Part shown: piece by piece, positions 45,125 through 54,923 of the stretch
Position numbering within the stretch: the stretch's first letter is position 1
How the letters are laid out: each line of letters starts with the position of its first letter
From: JBAOHV01 sp037045265
GTDB lineage: Bacteria > Actinomycetota > Acidimicrobiia > Acidimicrobiales > Microtrichaceae
Assembly (NCBI GenBank): GCA_037045265.1
Contig: JBAOHV010000025.1
Coordinates: 62,001-126,000, forward strand
Direction: 5' to 3'
Length of the DNA: 64,000 nt
Translations under genes and position numbers: made by a program
Notes under the pieces: model-generated
The model's input: only the letters and a program-made list of their open reading frames with translations
The model's database searches: none
Told to the model about the DNA's origin: nothing

Positions 45125-46260
45125 ACGCCGCGGCGCCAGGACCGCTGGCCGACCTCCGGGTGATCGACGTCGCCACCGTGGTCGCCGGACCGGGCTGTGC
45201 CCGCTACCTGGCCGACTTCGGCGCGGATGTCATCAAGGTGGAGCGACCCGGTGGCGACACAGTGCGCGACCTGGGTTGGAAGGATCCCCGGGACGACACC
45301 TCTGTGTGGTGGAAGATCGTCAGCCGCAACAAGCGCACGATCGAGCTCGACCTCAAGGACCCCGCTGACCTGGCAGTCATGCGGGCGCTGTGCGACACCG
45401 CCGACGTGCTGGTCGAGAACTTCCGGCCCGGGACGCTGGAGCGGCTGGGCTTGGCGCCAGACTTGCTGCACGCCACGAACCCTCGCCTGGTCATCACGCG
45501 GGTCACCGGCTTCGGCCAGACCGGCCCCTACCGTGACCGGACGGCGTTCGCCACACAAGCCGAGGCTCTCTCGGGGTTCGCCGCGATCAACGGCGAACCC
45601 GACGGCGCGCCGCTGCTGCCACCGATCGCCCTGACCGACGAGGTCACCGCAGTCGTGGCAGCCTTCGCGACGATGGTCGCCGTGCACTCGGGTGTCGGCC
45701 AGGTGGTCGACGTGAACCTCATGGAGTCGATGCTGCAGCTGATGGGCCCGCTGGTGCCGCTCTACGGCATGTTCGGCCGTACCCAGGAGCGCCTCGGTGC
45801 CGGCATCCCCTACACGGTTCCGCGCAACACCTACCGCTGCGCCGACGGACACTGGGTCGCCGTGTCGTCGAGCGCCGAGACGGTCGCCCAGAGGGTGCTG
45901 GAGCTGATCGGCCTGGGCGGCGACGAGCGCTTCGTCGGGTTCGACGCACGGGTCGAGCACCGGGGCCTGATCGACGAGCGGCTGGGAGCCTGGGTAGGCG
46001 CTCGCACCCGCGACGAGGTGCTCGCCGAGTTCGAGCGAGTCAACGCCGCGGTGGCGCCCGTCTACGACATGGCCGACATCTTCGCCGACCCGCACTACCG
46101 CGAGCGTGGCGCCGTGGCGACCGTCGACGGCGTGCCGATGCCCGAAGTCGTCGCTCGCCTCTCGGCCACTCCCGGTCAGCTCAGGTGGGCAGGCCGCTCG
46201 CTCGACGCCGACGGCCCCGCGATCCGAGGTGAGCTCGACCGAAACGATCCTGGGTCCTGA
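45121..46260 (+). CDS. CaiB/BaiF family III CoA-transferase
   Basis: 379 residues. PLADLRVIDVATVVAGPGCARYLADFGADVIKVERPGGDTVRDLG is the family's opening in two parts, and the catalytic Asp is expected in the NLMESML region's partner helix (GVGQVVDVNLMESMLQL). NKRTIELDLKDPADLAVM, VENFRPGTLERLGL and TGFGQTGPYRDRTAFATQAEALSG are further hallmarks. It moves CoA between organic acids, in actinomycetes often for carnitine, bile-acid or aromatic degradation. GTG start overlaps the phosphoesterase stop. Confidence 0.93.
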   Translation: MNAAAPGPLADLRVIDVATVVAGPGCARYLADFGADVIKVERPGGDTVRDLGWKDPRDDTSVWWKIVSRNKRTIELDLKDPADLAVMRALCDTADVLVENFRPGTLERLGLAPDLLHATNPRLVITRVTGFGQTGPYRDRTAFATQAEALSGFAAINGEPDGAPLLPPIALTDEVTAVVAAFATMVAVHSGVGQVVDVNLMESMLQLMGPLVPLYGMFGRTQERLGAGIPYTVPRNTYRCADGHWVAVSSSAETVAQRVLELIGLGGDERFVGFDARVEHRGLIDERLGAWVGARTRDEVLAEFERVNAAVAPVYDMADIFADPHYRERGAVATVDGVPMPEVVARLSATPGQLRWAGRSLDADGPAIRGELDRNDPGS

Positions 46261-46272
46261 GTCCAGGCCAGA

Positions 46273-47199
46273 TCATTCGGAGATTGCTACCTCGATGCGG
46301 TCCTGCTTCCATTCACGCGCCGATCCCAACGCCAGGCTGGCCTGCTCGAGCAGCTCGTCGGCGGAGAAGGCATGCGCCGGGTAGCAGGCGACTCCGGCCC
46401 ACATCGTGTGGCTCCCGAACCGGCTGACCAGGTTCCGCCTGACCCGCTCCACGGTCCACACCGCTCCGTTCTCGGGGGTGTCCTCGAGGATGATCGCGAA
46501 GGTTCCATCGGTCAGCCGGCAAGCGGTGTCGGCATCGCGAACCGTCTCTCGGATCGACTGAGCGGCGCGGGCCGGGTCCGCCGGTGCCGACGTGGCAGCG
46601 CCGACGCCTTCGTGGGCGTCGATGAGCGCGATCGCCACCGGGCGCAGGTGACGACGCGCCGAGGCGATCCTGGCGTCGAGCGCCACTCGGAAGTAGGCCT
46701 CCGAGAACAGCTGCGACGCCTGGTCCGTCAGTGCCGACATATCGCCGCCACCGGACAGCGACGATCCCGGAGGTGCCTGCTCGACCGACGGTGCAGCGAT
46801 CTCCGCGGTGTCCTCGAACACGGGTGTCGTCGGGGGTGTCTGAGCAGGCACCTGTGCCGCGGCCATCGCTGCGACGGCTGCCGCTTCGGCATCCTCGGCG
46901 CGACTCGTCGCTGCAGCTACCTCGGTCTTCAGCTGCGCGATCCGGTCTCCATCGGCGCGCAGCCGTTCCTGGTCGCCGGCGGCCTGTTCACGTAGCGCGT
47001 CACGTTCGCCGATGGCCGCGGCCAACTGGGAGTCGGACTCGGTGTCGTGACCGTGCACGCCCAACGAGAGCGCTCCGGCGCTCAACGCGAGCAACCCGGC
47101 GATCAGACCCGCGACGGGCTCGTCGAGCACCAGCGCCAGGATGCCGACGGCTGCACCCACCACTCCGACCACGAACGCGATTGCACGGCTGTTCACCAC
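46273..47199 (-). CDS. Degenerate GGDEF-domain membrane protein
   Basis: 308 residues. Two N-terminal membrane helices (about 8-45) are followed by a coiled-coil (residues 58-105) and a Pro/Ala linker. The last 165 residues have the diguanylate cyclase fold: YFRVALDARIASARRHLRPVAIALIDAHEG, RLTDGTFAIILEDTPENGAVWTVERVR and TMWAGVACYPAHAFSADELLEQASLAL. The active motif GG(D/E)EF is replaced by L-T-D-G-T-F, so cyclase activity is very unlikely. It could be a c-di-GMP or protein-binding scaffold. It diverges from the small membrane protein at 47555. Confidence 0.8.
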   Translation of the reverse strand: MVNSRAIAFVVGVVGAAVGILALVLDEPVAGLIAGLLALSAGALSLGVHGHDTESDSQLAAAIGERDALREQAAGDQERLRADGDRIAQLKTEVAAATSRAEDAEAAAVAAMAAAQVPAQTPPTTPVFEDTAEIAAPSVEQAPPGSSLSGGGDMSALTDQASQLFSEAYFRVALDARIASARRHLRPVAIALIDAHEGVGAATSAPADPARAAQSIRETVRDADTACRLTDGTFAIILEDTPENGAVWTVERVRRNLVSRFGSHTMWAGVACYPAHAFSADELLEQASLALGSAREWKQDRIEVAISE

Positions 47200-47554
47200 G
47201 TGTCTCCCATCGGCGCGTCCGGGTCTGGGGTGAAGCTTTGGCGGCGGTGTGTCCGTCGCCGGCGTCTGGAGCCCAACCGTAGTGGGACCGGACGCGGCGA
47301 CGGCCGGACCATTGGTCCGACCGTCGTGGCTGCTGTCGTTGTTCTTTCACAGCGTCGGGGCGGAGCGGAGGCCACGAAGGCTGCCAGCACCTGGGAAGCG
47401 CTGGTGGCGATGCGTTGGAGGGAGAGTGTGATCCCCCGCCCCATGTGCCCCGGCTGTGTTGCCGATGGGGGCGAAACCACCGGCAGTAGTAGTATCGACA
47501 GCTGCCCGCGTTACTTGAGCGCGAAATCCGAGCAGCCGTCAGTGGGCAGGACGA
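47200..47554. other. Non-coding gap between divergent genes
   Basis: About 355 bases without a coding frame that resembles a protein family. It must hold divergent promoters. No strong palindrome or RNA motif was recognised. Confidence 0.5.
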
Positions 47555-47842
47555 GTGACCGTGCAGACGCTCTTCGAGCTGGTGGAACAGACCCATGTGG
47601 CGCTCCTCGGGGTCGCTGCACAACAGGACGACACCCAGCTCTTCCTGGGCGAGGACTTCCTTCCCTGGATGGTGCTCGCCTTCGGAGCCGCCATGGTGGT
47701 CGGCCCGCTGTACGCATTGATCCGCCCGCCCCGGGCCCCAGAGGGCGAGGAGGCTGGCTCCGCACCGCTGGGGCGCACCGTCGGCATGGTCGCCGTGGGG
47801 TCGATCGCGGCCGTGTGGGGTCTGGCCAGTCTGCTCAGCTGA
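47555..47842 (+). CDS. Small two-helix membrane protein
   Basis: 95 residues from the GTG at 47555. Two membrane helices (WMVLAFGAAMVVGPLYALI and VGMVAVGSIAAVWGLASLL) are joined by a short acidic loop (EGEEAGS). No known family. Convergent to the peptidase gene at 47894, 51 bases apart. Confidence 0.65.
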   Translation: MTVQTLFELVEQTHVALLGVAAQQDDTQLFLGEDFLPWMVLAFGAAMVVGPLYALIRPPRAPEGEEAGSAPLGRTVGMVAVGSIAAVWGLASLLS

Positions 47843-47893
47843 TCGGGACAGAAGTGGTCGGCAGGTCGGCAGATCGACAACTCGGTCAGTGGG

Positions 47894-49648
47894 TCAGTCG
47901 CCAGCGGTTGCGCAACGCATCGCCTGTGCGGTGACCAGGCGAGCGAGCTTCTCCTGGTCACCGCTCAGGATCAGCTCGTTGAAGGCGGCTTCGCCGAGGT
48001 CGTCGATGATCCCGTCGACGACGCAGGTCGCGACGGATGCGGGCAGGCCGGCTGCCTCCATCTGATCGACGATCTCGTCGCGCAGCGGCGTGAACGATGC
48101 CTCCTCGGACTGCGCCGGGCAACGGGTGCCCGGGGCGGGAAGGACCAGGTCGACCAGGTAGTCGACCACGGCCTCTTCTATGCAGCTGCCGCCGCGCAGG
48201 AAGGCGGTGTGCCCGTCGCCTTCGTAGGTCAACAGGACGGAGCCGTCGAGCGCAGCGGCCATCTGTTCTGACCATTCGTACGGGGTGGCGGGGTCGCCGA
48301 CGGTGCCCACGACCAGCGCCGGCGCGGAACCCGCTGCGGTGATCGTCGGCAATGGGTTGGCAGCGATCGGCCAGTCCAGACAGGTGAAGGTCCCGAACGC
48401 GGTCAACCCGCCGAAGGTCGTCGCGCTCGCCGCGATACGTTCCGACGAATCGGTGGCCTCTTGGACAGTCAGCCGCTCGGGGCTGTCAGCGCAGGACACC
48501 ATCGCCTGTGAATCGCTCGAGTTGTCGAACGACCCGTCGGGCTTGCGGCCGGTCTGTCGGTCGACCAGGGTCAGCAGGGCTGCCGCTCCACCGTCGTCGA
48601 TCTCCGCGATCGAGCTTGCCAAGGTGCCCCACAGGGACGTGTCGTAGAGCGCCGTGGCGATCGCCAGGTCGAACAGGTCAGCTCCGAGCTCGCGGCCGTC
48701 TGACCCGGTTGCCACGACCACCGGAGCGGATTCGAGTCGAGATCGTGTCGACCCGATCGACGCCGCCGCGTCGGGGCCGATGGCGCACTGGTCGTCTGCG
48801 TTGCAGGCCGCCACGAAGTTCGCGAAGGTCCGGTCGAACCCCTGCGCCTGGGCGATGAGCTGGGCCTCCTCCTCGGCGGTGGGGCTGACCGAGCCGTCCA
48901 GCACCAGCGCTCGCACCCGTTCGGGGAACAACGTCGCGTAGACCGCTCCGATCGACGTGCCGTAGGAGAACCCGATGTAGCTGAGCTGTTCGTCCCCGAG
49001 CGCTCCGCGCAACAGATCCAGGTCCGCCGCGACATCGGCGGTGCTCATGTGCTCGATCATGGCGCCGGAACGTGACTCGCACCCCTCGCGGAACTCCCGC
49101 TGCTCGTCGACGGCGCGCTGGAGCTCCTCGTCGTCGTCAGGGGTCAGGTCGCCCGTCAGGGATTCCTCCTTCACCTCGTCATCGACGCAATGCACGGGCG
49201 TGCTAGCGGCCACTCCCCGCGGGTCGAACGACACCAGGTCGAAGCGGTCGGTGAGCGAGGTGGGGAACAGGGACGCGGCGTTGGTCAGGTACTCGATGCC
49301 GGAACCGCCCGGACCGCCGGGATTGAGCACGAGCGAGCCGATGCGCTCGTCGGCGTCGCCGGTCGACGGGTAGCGGGCGACCGCCAGGTCGAGTGTGTCT
49401 CCGTCGGGTCGCTCCGGATCGATCGGGACCGCGAGCGTGGCGCAATCCAGGCCCGCCAGGGATGCCAGTTGGTCCGTGCAGCGACCGAAGCGCAGCTCGC
49501 CGTCACCGGAACCGGTCGTGCTCGTGGCCGACCGGTCGCGCTCGCTCGACTGCTTGGCTGCGGAACTGCTGTCCTGCTCGGAGGGAAAGCAACCGGTGAG
49601 GGCGACCAGCAGAAGCACGGCGAGGGGTGACCAACGAGTACGAGACAC
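47894..49648 (-). CDS. Secreted tripeptidyl aminopeptidase-type alpha/beta hydrolase
   Basis: 584 residues from the GTG at 49648. AVLLLVALTGCFPSEQ is a lipoprotein signal. Catalytic region: VLNPGGPGGSGIEY oxyanion loop, FDLVSFDPRGVAAS, YIGFSYGTSIGAVYATLFP with nucleophile Ser, and a TAP C-terminal domain with VGTVGDPATPYEWSEQMAAAL (acid) and GDGHTAFLRGGSCIEEAV (His, Cys). Two Cys pairs (FGRCTDQLASLAGLDC, PVHCVDDE) fit an extracytoplasmic protein. It would cut tripeptides from the N-terminus of peptides outside the membrane. It diverges from asparaginase by 98 bases. Confidence 0.9.
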   Translation of the reverse strand: MSRTRWSPLAVLLLVALTGCFPSEQDSSSAAKQSSERDRSATSTTGSGDGELRFGRCTDQLASLAGLDCATLAVPIDPERPDGDTLDLAVARYPSTGDADERIGSLVLNPGGPGGSGIEYLTNAASLFPTSLTDRFDLVSFDPRGVAASTPVHCVDDEVKEESLTGDLTPDDDEELQRAVDEQREFREGCESRSGAMIEHMSTADVAADLDLLRGALGDEQLSYIGFSYGTSIGAVYATLFPERVRALVLDGSVSPTAEEEAQLIAQAQGFDRTFANFVAACNADDQCAIGPDAAASIGSTRSRLESAPVVVATGSDGRELGADLFDLAIATALYDTSLWGTLASSIAEIDDGGAAALLTLVDRQTGRKPDGSFDNSSDSQAMVSCADSPERLTVQEATDSSERIAASATTFGGLTAFGTFTCLDWPIAANPLPTITAAGSAPALVVGTVGDPATPYEWSEQMAAALDGSVLLTYEGDGHTAFLRGGSCIEEAVVDYLVDLVLPAPGTRCPAQSEEASFTPLRDEIVDQMEAAGLPASVATCVVDGIIDDLGEAAFNELILSGDQEKLARLVTAQAMRCATAGD

Positions 49649-49746
49649 GGGACCGAAGGCTATCGACGCTGCCTGGGGACCGGCCGTCGTTGCACAACAC
49701 ATCCTCAGCTCACCCGGGCCCGCCATCGTGGGCCTACCATCCGACG

Positions 49747-50781
49747 ATGGCCGTCACACTGATAGCGACCGGGGGCACCATCGCGTCCACCCGAGATGCC
49801 GACGGGGGGGTGACCGCGTCGCTGACGGGCGCCGACCTGGTCGATGCGCTCGACCCGGCGGACCTTTCGGCCTGCGGTGGACCGACCGAGATCGACGTGG
49901 TTGACGCCCCCGTCCCCGGTAGCTGGAACATGTCGACGGCGCGCGCGCAGCAGAGGTCGTGGGACTGGCGGCCGAGGCGATCGCCTCGGGTGCCGAAGGA
50001 GTGGTCATCACCCACGGCACTGACGTGCTCGAGGAGACCGCATGGCTCGCCGAACTGCTGGTCAGTCCACGGCACGACGCACCGGTGTTGATGTGCGCTT
50101 CCATGCGACACGCCTCGGAGTTCGCGGGTGACGGCCCGAGGAACCTGTTCGACGCGTTGCCGCGTCGCTGCGGACCCGTCTTCGCGTGGGCGGGGAGTGA
50201 TGGTGTGTGCCAACGGCGAGCTCCATCACTCCCGGTGGGTGACGAAGACCCACGCGACTGCTGTGAACACCTTCGAGTCGCCGGGCCGAGGTCCGGTCGG
50301 CGAGGTCGGAGAACAGGCCGTCAGGTTCCTCGCACCGTCACCCGACGCTCCGCCGGCTCTCGACGGCCGTCTCGATTCGACCGTGCCCGTCGTGGGCTCG
50401 CACTGGGGGGCGGACCCGGACCTGATCGACTGGTACGTCGACCGCGGTGCCGACGGGTTCGTGGTCGAGGCCTCCGGCGCCGGGAACGTCAACAGCGCTC
50501 TCGTCGAAGGCCTCGGTCGTGCCCTCGAAGCGGGGCGACCGGTGGTCGTCGCGAGCCGTTGTCGACGTGGCGAGGCGACCCCGATCTATGGAGGCGCCGG
50601 AGGGTTCGCCACCCTGCACGCAGCGGGTGCCGTCTCGTCGCGCGGCCTGACTGCCGGCAAAGCTCGTCTCGCGCTGCAGTTGGCGCTCGGGGTGGCCGGT
50701 GCCATGTCCGAGCCGGTGGGACCCGCCGACCTGTTCGAGCGCCTGGCCACACCCGGTTGGGTCGGGGTGTCGCAGCGGTGA
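49747..50781 (+). CDS. L-asparaginase family protein, type I-like (two frameshifts)
   Basis: About 343 residues. The two Thr signatures are present: VTLIATGGTIASTRDADGG (first Thr) and GVVITHGTDVLEETAWLAELL (second Thr, Asp), followed by the type-specific PVLMCASMRHASEF, VNTFESPG and a C-terminal half with GADGFVVEASGAGNVNSAL. Two indels: an extra GC within a GCGCGCGCGC run near 49940, and an extra G in a GGGG run near 50195. Their sum restores the frame. It hydrolyses asparagine to aspartate and ammonia. Confidence 0.88.
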
Positions 50782-50846
50782 CCTGCCCGCCCACGCGTCA
50801 TGCTGCGCATGCGGCGTGCAGCTAGGTGTGCCGCCGGGTCTAGCAT

Positions 50847-50896
50847 CTCCTGGCTCCACGGGCAGTGTGGGCAGAGACCCTGACTACCCCCAGGAG
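50847..50896 (+). promoter_or_regulatory. Leader hairpin covering the kup ribosome site
   Basis: CTCCTGG at 50847-50853 and CCAGGAG at 50890-50896 pair over a 36-base loop. The second arm is the ribosome binding site of kup (AGGAGG, 11 bases before its GTG). A smaller inner stem (CCAC/GTGG) is possible. It could hide the ribosome site. It does not look like the known c-di-AMP (ydaO) riboswitch. Confidence 0.4.
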
Positions 50897-50907
50897 GTTC
50901 GGGATCG

Positions 50908-52789
50908 GTGAGTAGCCCAACCACAGAACAGGCGGGCCTGGGCGTGCTCACCCTCGGTGCGCTCGGTGTCGTCTACGGCGACATCGGAACCAGCCCGCTC
51001 TACTCGTTCCGCGAGACCTTCCACGGCGGCCACCTGCCGGTGACCGACACGAACGTCATCGGGGCGTTGTCGCTCGTGCTGTGGGCACTGATCATCATCG
51101 TCTCGGTCAAGTACCTGCTCTACGTGCTGCGGGCCGACAACAAGGGTGAGGGCGGCATCCTGGCGCTCACCTCGCTCGTCTCGCCGCAGCGGAGCCAGGT
51201 GATCCCCAACAGCCTCAAGTGGCTGGTGCTGATCGGGCTGTTCGGCACCGCCCTGCTCTACGGCGACGGCGTGATCACCCCGGCGATCTCGGTGCTGAGC
51301 GCGGTCGAGGGGCTCAAGGTGGTGGAACCGGGCCTCAAGAGCTTCGTGGTGCCGATCGCGGTCGGGATCCTGGTCGGCGCTCTTCATGGTCCAGAAGCGC
51401 GGCACCGGCGCCGTCGGCAAGGTGTTCGGCCCGATCATGATCGTCTGGTTCCTCACGCTCGGCGTGCTCGGCGTGTTCAACATGGCCAAGGATCTCTCGG
51501 TGTTGGCGGCGTTCAACCCGCTGCACGGCGTTGACTACCTGGCGTCCAACGGCATGAAGGGGTTCCTGTCGCTGGGCAGCATCTTCCTCGTCGTCACCGG
51601 TGGCGAGGCGCTCTACGCCGACATGGGTCATTTCGGGCGCAGACCGATCCGTTTCGGCTGGTTCACACTGGCGCTGCCGGCGCTGGTCCTCAACTACCTG
51701 GGCCAGGGAGCGTTGCTGACCCACGACACCGAGGCGATCGAGAACCCGTTCTTCCTGATGGGGCCGGAGTGGGCACGGCCGATGCTCGTTGCTCTGGCGA
51801 CCGCGGCGACGATCATCGCGTCGCAGGCGCTGATCTCCGGGGCGTACTCGATGACGGTGCAGGCGGTGCAGCTCGACTACCTGCCTCGTCTCGCGATCGC
51901 GCACACCTCGGCGTCGCACAGGGGCCAGGTGTACGTGCCGATCGTGAACTGGCTCCTGATGATCGGCTCGATCTCACTCGTCATCGGGTTCCAGACGTCG
52001 TCGAACCTCGCGGCCGCCTACGGCATCGCGGTGACCGGAACGATGGGCGTCACGACCATCCTCATGGCCGCGTTCGCCCACGGCACATGGAAGTGGTCGT
52101 GGCCGAAGGTCGCGGCAGTGACCGTGCCGCTCCTGGTGATCGACCTGGGGTTCTTCGGCGCGAACGTCGCGAAGATCCCCCATGGTGGCTGGTTCCCGTT
52201 GGTCGTTGCGGCGGTGCTCATGTTGGCCATGACGACCTGGCGAACGGGTCGACGCATCCTGGCGGAGCGCATCCGTCGCGGCGAGACGCTGATCGACGAC
52301 TTCCTGCAACAGGTGGCCGACGAGGAACTGGTGCGTGTGCCCGGAACCGCCGTGTTCCTGTTCAAGGGGTCAGGGGCAGCTCCGCCCGCTTTGCTCACCA
52401 ACGTCCGCCACAACCATGTGATGCATGAGCGAGTCGTGCTGCTGTCGATCCTGACCGACGACGTCCCGGTCACCGCCCGCGAGGACCGCTACGAGGTCGA
52501 GGACTTCGGCCAGAACGTGTTCCAGGTGACGCTGCACTACGGCTTCATGGAGGAGCCCGACGTCGAGGCATCGCTGCTGGAGGTCGACGATGCCCGCCTG
52601 CCGATGGCGGTCGAGTCGCTCACCTACTTCCTGGGCCGCGAGACGGTCATCGCGTCGTCGATCCCTGGCATGGCCAACTGGCGTGAGCGGATGTTCGCGT
52701 TCCAGCTCCGCAGCGCAGCGAGTGCAGCGCGGTTCTTCCGCCTGCCGACCGACCGTGTGGTCGAGGTCGGTTCGCAGGTCGAGATCTGA
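50908..52789 (+). CDS. kup: Potassium uptake protein Kup (frameshifted)
   Basis: About 626 residues, 12 membrane helices and a cytoplasmic C-terminal domain. LGVVYGDIGTSPLYSFRETF is the family's first-helix signature; LRADNKGEGGILALTSLV, GTALLYGDGVITPAISVLSAVEGL, VVTGGEALYADMGHFGRRPIR and NYLGQGALLT follow. The end LTYFLGRETVIAS is also typical. It is a proton-coupled K+ symporter. One extra base at about 51380, just before MVQKRGTGAVGKVFGPIM. GTG start after AGGAGG. Confidence 0.95.
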
Positions 52790-52842
52790 TCCGCGGCGCT
52801 ACGTTTGGTTCTCCGCAAGACACAGACACGAGGAGGCAGTAC

Positions 52843-53334
52843 ATGCCCGACCTGATTGCCATCGGCTACCCCGACACGACCACTGCGCTGTCAGCGCTCG
52901 ACGAGGTCGGCCACCTCGCCCAGGACCTGGTCATCCAGCCCGACGCGGCCGCTGCGATCATCCGCAGCGAGGACGGCAAGTTCCGGACTGTCACCAACCA
53001 GCACGAAGTCGGTGCCGGTGCCACCTGGGGGATGTTCTGGGGGTTCCTGTTCGGGATCCTCTTCTTCGTCCCTGTGCTCGGTCTGGCGCTCGGCGCAGCG
53101 TTCGGCGCGCTCGGAGGCAAGCTCGCCAAGACGACGATCGACAAGCAGTTCCAGGAGCAGGTGCGCGCCCAGGTGCAGCCCGGCACGTCTGCGTTGTTCA
53201 TGATCGTGGAGCAGATGACCACCGACAAGGCGCTCGCCGGTCTGTCGAAGTTCGGCGGTGAGGTCATCAAGACGTCGATGTCGGCCGAGGACGAGGCCGA
53301 GATCCAGGCAGCGTTGCACGGGGACGCTTCCTGA
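52843..53334 (+). CDS. DUF1269 membrane protein
   Basis: 163 residues. PDLIAIGYPDTTTALSALDEVGHLAQ, AAAIIRSEDGKFRT and a Gly-rich hydrophobic hairpin (WGMFWGFLFGILFFVPVLGLALGAAFGALGGKL, in two parts) followed by TIDKQFQEQVRAQVQPGTSALFMIVEQ match DUF1269. Biological role unknown; the family is thought to sit at the membrane. 53 bases after kup and perhaps co-transcribed. Confidence 0.88.
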   Translation: MPDLIAIGYPDTTTALSALDEVGHLAQDLVIQPDAAAAIIRSEDGKFRTVTNQHEVGAGATWGMFWGFLFGILFFVPVLGLALGAAFGALGGKLAKTTIDKQFQEQVRAQVQPGTSALFMIVEQMTTDKALAGLSKFGGEVIKTSMSAEDEAEIQAALHGDAS

Positions 53335-53360
53335 CAAGACGCCCACCTGCTCACGTCGAC

Positions 53361-54866
53361 GTGCTCGTCGTCGGGGCTGGCTCGGCCGGAGCGACACTCG
53401 CCGCCCGGCTGGCCCGCCTCGGCGTGGGCAGTGTGGCGCTCGTCGATGCCGGTCCGGACACCAGTACCGGCGGCGGACCCGCCTGGCTCAGCGACCCCGA
53501 CCGCCTTGGAGCGGCCGACGATCCGCTGGTCGCCCGGACTCCGCTGCGTTCAGGCGATCCCGACCCGACGGGCGCTGCCCCGGTGGGCGAGCTCCTGAGC
53601 GGGCGACTGGTCGGTGGATCGAGCGCGGTCAACAGCGCCTATTTCGTTCGGGCCACCGACTCGGACCTCGTCAGGTGGTCCCACGTCGGCCCGTCGTGGG
53701 CGCCCGCGGGATGGCTGGAGGCCTACCGGGCCGTCGAGTCCGACCGCGACATGGTCGGACCACGACACGGTTCTGACGGTGCGGTACCCGTCTCGCGTCG
53801 CTCCAGGCCGACGCACCCGGTCACCGCCGCGTTGTTCGCGGCCGCCGAGGGCTCAGGCATCGCCGCTCACCCCGATCTGAACGACGGCGGTGAGCTCGGC
53901 TGGGGCCTGCTCCCGCGCAACGTCGACGGGCGGCGTCGCGTCGGATCTGGAGCCATGCTCGCGGACCCCCTCCCCGACGGGCTGAGCGTGCATGGCGGGG
54001 TCGACGTCGAACGGATCGTGTTCCAGGGTTCCCGCGTGGTCGGCGTGGACGCGTCGGTGGACGGCCGGTCAGAGCGCCTGGACGCATCGACGGTCGTGAT
54101 CAGCGCGGGGGCGGTCGGCTCAGCTGACCTGCTGTGGAGTTCGGGGATAGGCCCGGCCGAAGCGCTGAGGGCAGCTGGTCGGCATGTCGTGCAGGACGCC
54201 CCTGGCATGGGTCGACGGGTGAGCAACCACGCGGCGATCGAGCTCATGTGGCGCCCGCTCCGCAAGCTCGACCAGGGGCCGCTCCTGCAGGGTGTCGTGC
54301 ACTTCGCGGTCGGGGACGGACAGCCGGTCGAGGTGTTGGCCACATGTCGGCCCTACGGCGTCGCTACCGGCGAGCACCCCGGCGACTCGGTGCTCAGCCT
54401 GCGGGTCTCGCCCATGCGCCCTCGCTCCGTGGGTTCGATCTCCTGGAGCGGTGATCTGGCGGTGGTCGAGGGGCGGTACCTGGCCGACCCGGTCGACCGG
54501 ACGGTGCTCCGGTCGGCGGTCAGGCAGGTGACCGCCTGGGCGCACGGCGAAGCGTTCGGCGATCTGCTCGGTGAGTGGTCCGGGCCGGGCCCGGTGACCC
54601 TCACGTCGGACGAGGAGCTGGACAGCTGGGTAGCGGCGCATCTGGGGACCTCTATGCACCTCTGCTCCACGGCCCCGGCTGGTCAGAGCGACGATCCGTC
54701 GGCAGTCGTGGACGAGTGGGGTCGTGTGCGCGGAGTCGAGGGGCTGCACGTCGTCGATTGCTCGATCCTGCCGGACGTGCCGTCCCGCGGCCCTGCGTTC
54801 ACCGCCATGGCGCTCGGCGAACTCCTCGCGCCTGCCGTCGCCGCGACTGCGCTCGCCGCGGCATAG
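53361..54866 (+). CDS. GMC-family FAD oxidoreductase, MftG-like
   Basis: 501 residues. MLVVGAGSAGATLAARL is the FAD-binding start, LSGRLVGGSSAVNSAYFVRA the GMC signature 1, and the end has HLGTSMHLCSTAPAGQSDD with the active His and VDEWGRVRGVEGLHVVDCSI. This arrangement, with LPDVPSRGPAFTAMALGELL, resembles MftG, which feeds electrons from reduced mycofactocin to the respiratory chain. No other mycofactocin gene is in the window, so the subtype is tentative. No better start than the GTG at 53361 is in frame. Confidence 0.75.
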   Translation: MLVVGAGSAGATLAARLARLGVGSVALVDAGPDTSTGGGPAWLSDPDRLGAADDPLVARTPLRSGDPDPTGAAPVGELLSGRLVGGSSAVNSAYFVRATDSDLVRWSHVGPSWAPAGWLEAYRAVESDRDMVGPRHGSDGAVPVSRRSRPTHPVTAALFAAAEGSGIAAHPDLNDGGELGWGLLPRNVDGRRRVGSGAMLADPLPDGLSVHGGVDVERIVFQGSRVVGVDASVDGRSERLDASTVVISAGAVGSADLLWSSGIGPAEALRAAGRHVVQDAPGMGRRVSNHAAIELMWRPLRKLDQGPLLQGVVHFAVGDGQPVEVLATCRPYGVATGEHPGDSVLSLRVSPMRPRSVGSISWSGDLAVVEGRYLADPVDRTVLRSAVRQVTAWAHGEAFGDLLGEWSGPGPVTLTSDEELDSWVAAHLGTSMHLCSTAPAGQSDDPSAVVDEWGRVRGVEGLHVVDCSILPDVPSRGPAFTAMALGELLAPAVAATALAAA

Positions 54867-54923
54867 GGGTCGTCATCGATCACCCTCGTCGCCAGCCACC
54901 CTGAGAATCGCTTGGCGTGATCG

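Noticed and set aside
50782..50907. c-di-AMP (ydaO-type) riboswitch before kup
   Set aside because: Length of 126 bases is short and none of the conserved core sequence blocks was recognised; kept only as an unspecific hairpin.
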